Assembly (NCBI GenBank): GCA_018695135.1
Contig: JABHOV010000082.1
Location: 1 to 48,086, forward strand
From: Candidatus Melainabacteria bacterium
Lineage (GTDB): Bacteria; Cyanobacteriota; Vampirovibrionia; LMEP-6097
DNA: 48,086 bases
Direction: 5' to 3'
Below, piece by piece: positions 42,517 through 48,086 of the stretch; positions within the stretch are counted from its first letter, which is position 1, and each line of letters begins with the position of its first letter. The notes below the pieces were generated by a model. It did not search any database, had not been told where the DNA came from, and worked only from the letters and a program-made list of their open reading frames with translations. Both the position numbers and the translations under genes were made by a program.

Positions 42517-42775
42517 TCTCACAAAGTGAGATTATTCGGTTGCGGAGCTTCGCTCCTGGTTGTGGTCGGCTCTTAGCCTCCCTGGTTGCGGGGACCTTTC
42601 AGGTCCAGAACGGGATTTGACTTCTTCTATGTATTCTTAATTCTGCTACAACCGTTCTATGCTGCTCCATGTGATCTATATTCAAAGAAGCAGCGAAGCG
42701 TAACCAGGAACAGTTTTGCTGTGACACAACCAGGCATCTTTGATGCCGCAACCGTAGTAAATCAGCTTCGCTGGT
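42511..42775. repeat. GGTTGCGG hairpin array downstream of hpt
   Basis: It begins with a perfect 12-bp inverted repeat over the hpt stop codon (42511-42522 / 42526-42537). Hairpins separated by GGTTGCGG-type spacers follow: AGC-TTC-GCT, GGCT-CTT-AGCC and GGACCT-TTC-AGGTCC (42591-42605). After about 80 nt the same design runs in inverse orientation (GGCATC-TTT-GATGCC, CCGCAACC). It ends in a hairpin GTAAATCAGC / GCTGGTTAAC (42756-42778) built from the next gene's 3' end. Confidence 0.82.
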
Positions 42776-43424
42776 TAACTTCTTTGTGATGATCTTCACT
42801 ATAACCCGTCAACTTAGCACTCAACTTCTTAGCCGGTTCATCAAGTGCACCAATTAAGAAATAACAAGAACCAATATTAATTGCACTTCTAACAACATCA
42901 GCAAGAGCAGATGGTAATTTAATTGCTTTGTATATTTTTTCCTGAACCGGATCTGCAATTAATCTAATCCAAGCAGTCGGCAAACCTATTGCGGCAATAC
43001 CATCGTGCAAAAGCATCTTGAAACCTGCTTTGGACTTGTCTTCTGGCTTTGGAGCATATTTAGCATTGGCTGCAACTCTGCCACCAGTTGAAACGATCGC
43101 AAGTGACCAAAGTGCACCGTAAAGTGCTGATGCAAGAGGTTTTGGTAACCAATTAAACATTAACTTACGCAAACCTTCAGCGGTTTCATTTCCTAAAGCA
43201 AAAGTTTTACGCAAAGGCCATTCGTCCTTAAGGAATTTCTCTAAGAACTTCCACATAGCGGATTTCTTTTCAGGTGCTGATTTTTTTACTGGAATAGTTT
43301 GCGCAAGAGGAGCACTCAATTCTTGTAATTTCTTAGTTTGATCATTAGCTGTCTCTTTTTTAGGCACAAGTGCATTGGGAGCATTAGCATCCAATAGACG
43401 CTCTTGCCCAAGACCAGTATTCAC
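42762..43424 (-). CDS. Lineage-specific hypothetical protein (220 aa)
   Basis: The family is not recognised. The N-terminal 60 residues are Ala/Lys/Pro-rich and probably flexible. Hydrophobic stretches LPKPLASALYGALWSLAIVS and VVRSAINIGSCYFLIGAL, plus PLRKTFALGNETAEGLRKLM, suggest membrane association; the style matches the 546-aa and 333-aa proteins in this window. The start is a GTG with AAGGA 4 nt upstream. The frame stays open about 54 nt further upstream without a usual start codon. The last residues (NQRS) are encoded by sequence that belongs to the hairpin array. Confidence 0.6.
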   Translation of the reverse strand: MNTGLGQERLLDANAPNALVPKKETANDQTKKLQELSAPLAQTIPVKKSAPEKKSAMWKFLEKFLKDEWPLRKTFALGNETAEGLRKLMFNWLPKPLASALYGALWSLAIVSTGGRVAANAKYAPKPEDKSKAGFKMLLHDGIAAIGLPTAWIRLIADPVQEKIYKAIKLPSALADVVRSAINIGSCYFLIGALDEPAKKLSAKLTGYSEDHHKEVNQRS

Positions 43425-43567
43425 TGATCCTTGATTTGCTATAGCAGTATCGAGGCCTGTATCTATAGGCGCACTTCCTTATTGATTAGTACTTACAAAT
43501 TCAACAACCCGAAGAATACGTAAGACACATTAATCCTAGCATAACAGAAGGGTATTTTAGATTAAAG

Positions 43568-43586
43568 ATTGAGAATAATTCTCAAT
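43568..43586. terminator. Perfect small hairpin upstream of element D
   Basis: ATTGAGAA-TAA-TTCTCAAT, an 8-bp perfect stem. A G6 run follows 4 nt later. There is no T-run, so a terminator role is doubtful. The 43425-43567 stretch before it holds only the promoter region of the gene at 43424. Confidence 0.35.
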
Positions 43587-43616
43587 AATAGGGGGGTTCA
43601 CCCTTGCCGAATGGGA

Positions 43617-43743
43617 CTAGCCATTATCAGAGTTTTCAGATACAAGGCAGGCGATGAACGAACAAGGCTGAGTTGGCTGAGCCGCCAATGATGACTTGTC
43701 GTTCAAGCATAACGCAGTAGCTGGAAACACTGGTATTGGCTAG
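43617..43743. repeat. Variable-arm palindromic element, copy D
   Basis: The outer arms CTAGCCATTATCAGAGTTTT... (43617) and ...GGAAACACTGGTATTGGCTAG (to 43743) pair over about 27 nt with five differences, two of them G·U. The fixed motifs are CAAGGC and CATAACGCAG. The inner copy-specific stem GAACGAACAAG / CTTGTCGTTC encloses GTTGGCTGAGCCGCCAATGA, as in copy C. The right arm contains the hpf stop codon. Confidence 0.78.
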
Positions 43744-44354
43744 TTGTTGACTTGGAGGAATTCCGGTTCGATGAGTCCATAACCATTGTCCTCTCTCTTA
43801 TAAACAGCAGCAATCCTATTTGAAAAAATATTCAAGAACATATAGAAGTTGTGACCACAGTCATCCAACATTTCGACTGCTTGTTCTGGCTCCATTGCTT
43901 TCATACGAAAGCGTTTGACTTTAATAATCTCAGGCTCTATGTAGTCCTGAATATGACTAGCAAAATCTTCTGGTAGTTCATCTCTTTCAAAATTCTCAAG
44001 ACCATATTCTTTAACACTCTTGCCGTTGTGAATCTTACTGTAGATCTTGGTTTTATATTTTCTCAACTGACCATCAATCTTGTCTATAACAGTGTCAATA
44101 CCTGCATAGACATTGGCTTCTGAAGACTGGCATCTGATAACGTGTCCACCTTTGAGGTTGATAGTGATTTCAGCTTTTTGGCTTTTGTCTCTGTTCTTTT
44201 TAAGAACTGAAAGAACCATTCTTATATCGTGGTTCTGAATTAATGAATCAAAGTGTTTATGTATTCTCGTTAATTTAGAGTTAGCATATTCCCTGATCGC
44301 TTCGGTAATTTCTATATTCTTACCTTCTATAATAGTTTGAGATCCGACAGTCAT
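43740..44354 (-). CDS. hpf: Ribosome hibernation promoting factor, long form
   Basis: The 204-residue protein has the YfiA/HPF N-terminal domain (GKNIEITEAIREYANSKLTRI, split as IEITEAIREYANSKL, and VLSVLKKN...KAEITINLKGG). The C-terminal dimerisation domain is KVKRFRMKAMEPEQAVEML, then GHNFYMFLNIFSNRIAAVYKREDNGYGLI. Long HPF pairs two 70S ribosomes into 100S dimers in stationary phase. I chose ATG at 44354 because a strong GAGGAG Shine-Dalgarno lies 9 nt upstream; a frame reading through from 44558 is spurious. It is one of few genes here with a clear SD. Confidence 0.92.
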   Translation of the reverse strand: MTVGSQTIIEGKNIEITEAIREYANSKLTRIHKHFDSLIQNHDIRMVLSVLKKNRDKSQKAEITINLKGGHVIRCQSSEANVYAGIDTVIDKIDGQLRKYKTKIYSKIHNGKSVKEYGLENFERDELPEDFASHIQDYIEPEIIKVKRFRMKAMEPEQAVEMLDDCGHNFYMFLNIFSNRIAAVYKREDNGYGLIEPEFLQVNN

Positions 44355-44389
44355 AATTTGTAACTCCTCTTTGTTATTCTGCATTAGTC

Positions 44390-44413
44390 TTAAAACTCTA
44401 AGACATAGGACAT
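44390..44413 (-). CDS. Possible 7-codon mini-ORF in the hpf leader
   Basis: ATG at 44413 lies 10 nt after the hpf -10 box and encodes MSYVLEF before a TAA. Two such ORFs at near-leaderless distance occur upstream of infC and the RHH gene. Here hpf also has its own Shine-Dalgarno, so the mini-ORF may be accidental. Confidence 0.2.
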   Translation of the reverse strand: MSYVLEF

Positions 44414-44423
44414 TATGATAGCA

Positions 44424-44432
44424 ATTATAGCA
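44424..44432 (-). promoter_or_regulatory. Extended -10 promoter of hpf
   Basis: TGCTATAAT read on the minus strand, an extended -10. It gives a leader of about 60 nt with the GAGGAG ribosome-binding site. Confidence 0.6.
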
Positions 44433-44493
44433 TTTGAGGACACAAACATGAATACTTAAGGACCTCATTAACATGCTAATATCAATTCCCAAG

Positions 44494-45507
44494 ATGGCTA
44501 ATCTATCTAACAATAAGCGCTCAGTGGTCACCAACAGGACTCGCTCAGTCAAAAACAAACTCAGGATTGCCTATACCCTTGGCGACCTTGCTGGCATCGG
44601 CGAGGAAATATTTTTTAAATTCCAAAAACAATATCAAGCTAGAGAAGATCTAGAGATTAGTTTACTTGATAACAATTTTGCTTATGAAGATCTAACAAAG
44701 AAACTAAAGCCAGGTCAATGTTCTGCTGCAGCTGGTGAGCATAGTTATAAAGTTCTTGAATCTGCCAATAAAAAACTAAATGATGGTGACTATGACTATT
44801 TAGTAACCGGACCTGTAGCAAAAGAGTCTCTCTGGCGTGGCGGCATACAATGCTCTGGTCAAACTGAATTATTGGCACAACTTAATGGTTTATCCCGTGA
44901 AGATATCGAAATGTTTTTTGTACTTGACCAAATCAAAGTAGTACTTGCAACAAGGCATGTACCAATTACCCATGTGCCAGAACTTCTTGAACAAAGACTA
45001 ACAAAAGTCATTAGTAATAGTTTGCTTGCACTTAAAAACATTTGGTCAATTAATAAACCCAAACTCGCCGTTGCAGCCCTCAATCCACACGCTGGAGAAA
45101 ATGGGATCATCGGATTAGAGGAAAATGACTTCATGAACCAGATGATTCAAGAAGCTAGAGACCTCTATAAACTTGAGATAGAGGGTCCTTCGCCAGCTGA
45201 CTCCTTATTTGCAAGAATGGCGCAGAATTATTTAAGGGAAACGGAAGAAAATCCCATCTCGTCATTCCCTAATCCCAATCCAGACCTTTATATTGCTGCA
45301 TACCACGATCAAGTCCTACCTTTAATCAAAGGGCTTGGCGGTCTTAGAGCCATCAATCTCACTGCTGGATTACCATTCATCAGGCTCAGCGTTGACCATG
45401 GTACAGGCTTTGATATTGTAGGTAAAGGAATTGCCAATCCACAAGGCTTGTTTGCTTGCACAGATTATTGCTTCGAGCTAGCTCAGTTAGCTGCCCAAAA
45501 AGGATAA
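44494..45507 (+). CDS. pdxA: 4-hydroxythreonine-4-phosphate dehydrogenase
   Basis: The 337-residue protein has RIAYTLGDLAGIGEEI (the GDPAGIGPE motif with Leu for Pro), TGPVAKESLW, ATRHVPITHVPELL (metal His), AALNPHAGENG, YHDQVLPLIKGLGG (metal His) and LPFIRLSVDHGTGFDIVGKG. PdxA oxidises 4-phosphohydroxy-threonine in pyridoxal-phosphate synthesis. The start at 44494 is 11 nt after TAATAT (44477-44482); an in-frame ATG at 44473 would add 7 residues. Even so the N-terminus carries about 20 extra residues. In many cyanobacteria pdxA sits near efp-accB; here it is 39 kb away. Confidence 0.92.
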   Translation: MANLSNNKRSVVTNRTRSVKNKLRIAYTLGDLAGIGEEIFFKFQKQYQAREDLEISLLDNNFAYEDLTKKLKPGQCSAAAGEHSYKVLESANKKLNDGDYDYLVTGPVAKESLWRGGIQCSGQTELLAQLNGLSREDIEMFFVLDQIKVVLATRHVPITHVPELLEQRLTKVISNSLLALKNIWSINKPKLAVAALNPHAGENGIIGLEENDFMNQMIQEARDLYKLEIEGPSPADSLFARMAQNYLRETEENPISSFPNPNPDLYIAAYHDQVLPLIKGLGGLRAINLTAGLPFIRLSVDHGTGFDIVGKGIANPQGLFACTDYCFELAQLAAQKG

Positions 45508-45543
45508 AATTCAGGAAAAACGATAATAAGTCTTGATTCAGGG

Positions 45544-45549
45544 TAAAAT
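45544..45549 (+). promoter_or_regulatory. -10 box of the infC-panD unit
   Basis: TAAAAT, 8 nt before the ATG of a 7-codon ORF and 35 nt before infC. Confidence 0.5.
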
Positions 45550-45557
45550 CTGTAGTT

Positions 45558-45581
45558 ATGGAGACACATTTAAGAATCTAA
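45558..45581 (+). CDS. Leaderless 7-codon ORF directly upstream of infC
   Basis: ATG at 45558 lies 8 nt after TAAAAT and encodes METHLRI, then TAA; the infC ATG follows 3 nt later. The spacing equals that of leaderless genes in the window. It could feed ribosomes to infC by re-initiation. IF-3 controls start-codon choice and its own synthesis in other bacteria, so a regulatory role is plausible but unproven. Confidence 0.4.
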   Translation: METHLRI

Positions 45582-45584
45582 ATT

Positions 45585-46226
45585 ATGGCAGGCAAAGGTA
45601 ATTACCGCGGCAAAAGGCCGAGAATATATATTCCACTAAACGAGAATATAAGAGCGAGAAGATTAAGAGTAATTGATGAAGGGGGAGAGAACCTCGGAGA
45701 GTTATCCAAAGAAGATGCTTTAGAAAAAGCGAGAGCTGTTGACTTAGATTTATTTGTTGTATCCGACAAGACTGACGTGCCAATTGCCAAGATTGCAGAT
45801 TATGGCAAGTACAAGTTTGAACAAAACAAACGTGAGAAAGGTCAAAAGAAAAAACAAACCGGTGGTGACTCAAAAGAAATCAAAATGCGTTACAACATTG
45901 ACGTTGGTGATTACAACACACGTGTCTCACATGCAAGAACATTTTTAGAAAAACAAAAAAGAGTTAAACTCAACATTACCTTAAGAGGTAGAGAGATTCA
46001 ACACACATCTTTAGCTAAGGGCTTAGCCCATAGATTCTTAGATGACCTAATGGATGTCGGGGTCGCCGATGGTGTACCTGACAAAATGACAGGTCGTTCA
46101 ATAATCGTGTATATTATACCTGGACCTGATAAAGTGAGAATCAGAAAGAGAGATGCTTTATTAGCAAAAGAAGAAATGGGAGAAGAGCAAAATGTTGAAG
46201 ACAATGCTGAGCTCCAAAATTCATAG
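45585..46226 (+). CDS. infC: Translation initiation factor IF-3
   Basis: The 213-residue protein has the N-domain signature [22 protein letters not shown], then [23 protein letters not shown] with the linker KKKQ, and the C-domain [18 protein letters not shown] and [16 protein letters not shown]-3 keeps subunits apart and proofreads initiation; in E. coli it discriminates against leaderless mRNAs, which is notable given their apparent abundance here. The C-terminus has an acidic extension ([14 protein letters not shown]). It uses ATG and lies apart from rpmI-rplT. Confidence 0.96.
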   Translation: MAGKGNYRGKRPRIYIPLNENIRARRLRVIDEGGENLGELSKEDALEKARAVDLDLFVVSDKTDVPIAKIADYGKYKFEQNKREKGQKKKQTGGDSKEIKMRYNIDVGDYNTRVSHARTFLEKQKRVKLNITLRGREIQHTSLAKGLAHRFLDDLMDVGVADGVPDKMTGRSIIVYIIPGPDKVRIRKRDALLAKEEMGEEQNVEDNAELQNS

Positions 46227-46575
46227 AGCAACAGTAACAGAATGCGACCTTGACTATGTTGGCAGTATAACTATCGACAGGGATTTAATGGACGCCGTTG
46301 GACTTCTAGAAAACGAACAAGTTCAAGTTCTTGATATTACAAATGGTAACCGCTTAACTACTTACGCTATAGAAGGTGCTAGAGGCAGTGGTGTTATTGG
46401 CATCAACGGTGCAGCAGCTCACTTGGTAAACAAGAGAGACCTAGTCATCATTTGTTCATATGTTCAAGTTAACGAAACTGAGCTTGCTGATTATCAACCG
46501 AGAATAGTTTTGGTTGATGAGAACAATAAAGCTAGCCAACACCTAAATAAAGAGCTTGCTTTTACTAAAACCTAG
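46192..46575 (+). CDS. panD: Aspartate 1-decarboxylase
   Basis: The 127-residue proenzyme has [21 protein letters not shown]; cleavage at Gly-Ser makes the pyruvoyl cofactor on the Ser. [19 protein letters not shown] and [21 protein letters not shown] complete the double-psi barrel. It produces beta-alanine for pantothenate and CoA. The start at 46192 (M-L-K-T-M) matches family N-termini and overlaps infC by 35 nt, so it is coupled to infC. Confidence 0.95.
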   Translation: MLKTMLSSKIHRATVTECDLDYVGSITIDRDLMDAVGLLENEQVQVLDITNGNRLTTYAIEGARGSGVIGINGAAAHLVNKRDLVIICSYVQVNETELADYQPRIVLVDENNKASQHLNKELAFTKT

Positions 46576-46592
46576 GAGCTAGCAACAAGCCA

Positions 46593-47594
46593 CTAGACAG
46601 CCATTGGCTTGTGTAATTTTGGATTATTTCTGTTTAACTCTTGCTCAGGTTTAAATCTAGAAATTGGCGCATGTTGAAGACTGTTTTCGTTTTCTTGATT
46701 ATATCTCAAGAAAAAATATTGCCCAATTTTATCAAAAGCAATAGCCGCCTCTAAGAATGCTGCTTTGATTTTATCAAAGGCATTAGTATTATCGACATTG
46801 AGAAGTTTTGCAATACCCTTGTTAAATATTCTTGCTGAATAATCCAAAATACTTCCCGCCAAATAAAAGTATCCTGATTTACTTGCGTTTTGACTATCCA
46901 TTCTAGCAAGACCATAATCACCACCGACCCCGGCAAGATCTCTAACTGTCGCTCCTATTTTCTCATGCACAGTCATTCCAAAGACACCACCAAGAGAAGC
47001 AATTCCAGAAGCAAAAATCGCAAGGTCATCGCCATCCATTTTTCTAAGTTCCAATGGTTTTGTAATCAGTTGCCCCAAAGTTGTTTGGAATACGTCCTTA
47101 ATCAATCCCCAAGAGTGATTCCAGCCTTCAGCATAGGATTCATAATGACTTCTCTTAGCTTTGTCCTTGATTCCGGCAACCATGCCATCTATTCCAGTTG
47201 CAATCCCTCTAAACAAATAAATATTACCCAACTTGAATACTGCTGCCAAACCTTCTGTTAAATATGAAAAAACCAACAGTGGATTTTTTTGTTCTGTTGC
47301 TGAAAACAAACCTGCTGCTGAATATGCCAGCAAATGTAATTTAGTAGAGAGCATACTTACATGATTAATAATTTTTTTCAATGGATTGTCATCACTAAAT
47401 AATCTAACTGGTGCACTGAGTAAATTAAGAGCCACCGAACCAATAGTCGTAAATTTAACAAGTGGTTTTTCAACAAAAGTTCTAAGTTCAGATTTATTAA
47501 TGGCGTCATTTTGAACAGGCATCGAGGCCTGCTTCTCTATATTTTGCTGTTGCAAAATTGGCTTAGCTATATAGCTATGCGTTTGAAGGGCCAT
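46593..47594 (-). CDS. Lineage-specific hypothetical protein (333 aa)
   Basis: The family is not recognised. A flexible N-terminus of about 40 residues is followed by Gly/Ala/Leu-rich hydrophobic helices (TTIGSVALNLLSAPVRLFSD; LLVFSYLTEGLAAVFKLGNI; DDLAIFASGIASLGGVFGM; FYLAGSILDYSARIF) and a polar tail. The pattern of short hydrophobic helices rather than clean TM spans suggests membrane-associated bundles, like the proteins at 37578 and 42762. TATAGC lies 8 nt before the ATG, consistent with a leaderless start. Confidence 0.65.
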   Translation of the reverse strand: MALQTHSYIAKPILQQQNIEKQASMPVQNDAINKSELRTFVEKPLVKFTTIGSVALNLLSAPVRLFSDDNPLKKIINHVSMLSTKLHLLAYSAAGLFSATEQKNPLLVFSYLTEGLAAVFKLGNIYLFRGIATGIDGMVAGIKDKAKRSHYESYAEGWNHSWGLIKDVFQTTLGQLITKPLELRKMDGDDLAIFASGIASLGGVFGMTVHEKIGATVRDLAGVGGDYGLARMDSQNASKSGYFYLAGSILDYSARIFNKGIAKLLNVDNTNAFDKIKAAFLEAAIAFDKIGQYFFLRYNQENENSLQHAPISRFKPEQELNRNNPKLHKPMAV

Positions 47595-47779
47595 GATTTT
47601 TAGCTATACACAAATATGAGCTTGGATCGCCCAAGCCCTGAATATGTATAGATGCTTTAAATAATACAATAATACAAGTTAATATGTAAAGCTTGGCGGC
47701 GAAAATCTTAGAAAATACTAGGTTTTTAGGGTATTTTAAGCTAATTATTGATATTATAAAACTAGCTGTCATGTCTTAA

Positions 47780-47871
47780 AGAGACAGCGAAGCGCATGCA
47801 GGGAATGAAACGACCGCAAACAGGCACTTTGTGCCGCATGCGCAAGAAAGCAATTAATTGCTTTCTTGCTT
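47780..47871. repeat. Hairpin array related to the GGTTGCGG family, beside tRNA-Val
   Basis: It contains GACAGCGAAGCGCATGCAG, GACCGCAAACA, the hairpin GGCAC-TTT-GTGCC (47823-47835), GCATGCG, and a perfect 12-bp stem CAAGAAAGCAAT / ATTGCTTTCTTG (47843-47868). It ends 5 nt before the tRNA. The motifs match the inverse-orientation halves of the arrays after ribBA and hpt. The 47595-47779 stretch holds nothing else I can support. Confidence 0.7.
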
Positions 47872-47875
47872 AGAA

Positions 47876-47951
47876 GGACGATTGGCTCAGTTGGTAGAGC
47901 ACCTGCTCGACATGCAGGGGGTCACTGGTTCAAGTCCAGTATCGTCCACCA
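47876..47951 (+). tRNA. tRNA-Val (anticodon GAC)
   Basis: A 76-nt cloverleaf with the CCA end encoded. The acceptor stem is GGACGAT/ATCGTCC with discriminator A; the D arm is GGCTC...GAGC; the anticodon stem CCTGC/GCAGG has loop TCGACAT, so the anticodon is GAC; the T arm is ACTGG-TTCAAGT-CCAGT. GAC reads GUC and GUU valine codons. The 48-kb edge beyond it (47952-48086) shows no gene. Confidence 0.96.
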
Positions 47952-48086
47952 TTTCACACTAGTCAGCTCATCACCTGCACAACTAGGTTTTGCAGGATAT
48001 CTACTAACCCAAATAACCTAGATAAATTAGTGGAAACAACCCATCCCCGCAAAAGTGGCATATATAAACTATGTCCCTTGATAAAA

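Noticed and set aside
11961-43596. Runs of six or seven G near gene borders (11961, 29182, 37515, 43591) as a phase-variation system
   Set aside because: All lie outside coding regions and not between promoter boxes, so length changes would not switch a gene in an obvious way.
47575-47772. Minus-strand frame upstream of the 333-aa gene
   Set aside because: It overlaps that gene's start and its promoter region, is A+T-rich and has no coding character.

Overview
The window is A+T-rich bacterial DNA with closely packed genes on both strands. Two proteins point to a diderm cell: a signal-peptide outer-membrane beta-barrel (7473-8285) and an LptD/OstA-like lipopolysaccharide-assembly protein (9979-11796). 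The adjacent pair efp-accB is a gene order typical of Cyanobacteria. Together with the lack of photosynthesis genes and the presence of flgK and murT, it suggests a non-photosynthetic member of the cyanobacterial lineage (Vampirovibrionia/Melainabacteria type). That placement is an inference. Flagellar ancestry rests only on a flgK fragment at the left edge.

Layout. 1-4.4 kb: broken flgK, a small unknown gene, then a minus-strand operon of a lone RapZ C-terminal domain, YvcK/GlmR and a PfkB kinase, then a fluoride channel. 4.4-8.3 kb: plus-strand yraN, efp, accB-rnc-argB and a porin-like gene. 8.3-16.2 kb: recF-dciA, lptD, an ABC permease with a thioesterase, a GIY-YIG gene nested in palindromic repeats, and an S66 carboxypeptidase. 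16.2-21.7 kb: rluD, lspA, csaB and lepA. 22-29.1 kb: a ribbon-helix-helix gene, then one 2265-residue protein of unknown function with a C-terminal ATP-grasp-like domain. 29.2-31.6 kb: a small accessory cassette (Fic regulator plus HigB/HigA-type toxin-antitoxin pair) between two 15-bp direct repeats that look like tRNA or tmRNA 3' ends. 31.7-33.4 kb: unknown small genes. 33.5-37.4 kb: ribBA, a HIT protein, murT, rplT, rpmI. 37.5-47.6 kb: asparaginase, tilS-hpt, hpf, pdxA, infC-panD and three lineage-specific helical proteins. A tRNA-Val(GAC) lies near the right edge.

Two themes run through the whole window. First, many genes have a -10 box 6-8 nt before the start codon and no Shine-Dalgarno sequence, which predicts leaderless mRNAs. 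Where there is a leader, it can hold a mini-ORF placed at the same leaderless distance (infC, the RHH gene). Second, the intergenic space is crowded with palindromic elements of at least three families. One family has fixed core motifs but base-paired arms that differ from copy to copy. Its copies abut stop codons, and one copy is inserted in frame within murT. A second family, hairpin arrays with a GGTTGCGG spacer, ends in inverted copies of the neighbouring gene's own sequence; 38 nt of the 3' end of ribBA is mirrored this way. These elements are the strongest candidate here for an undescribed system.
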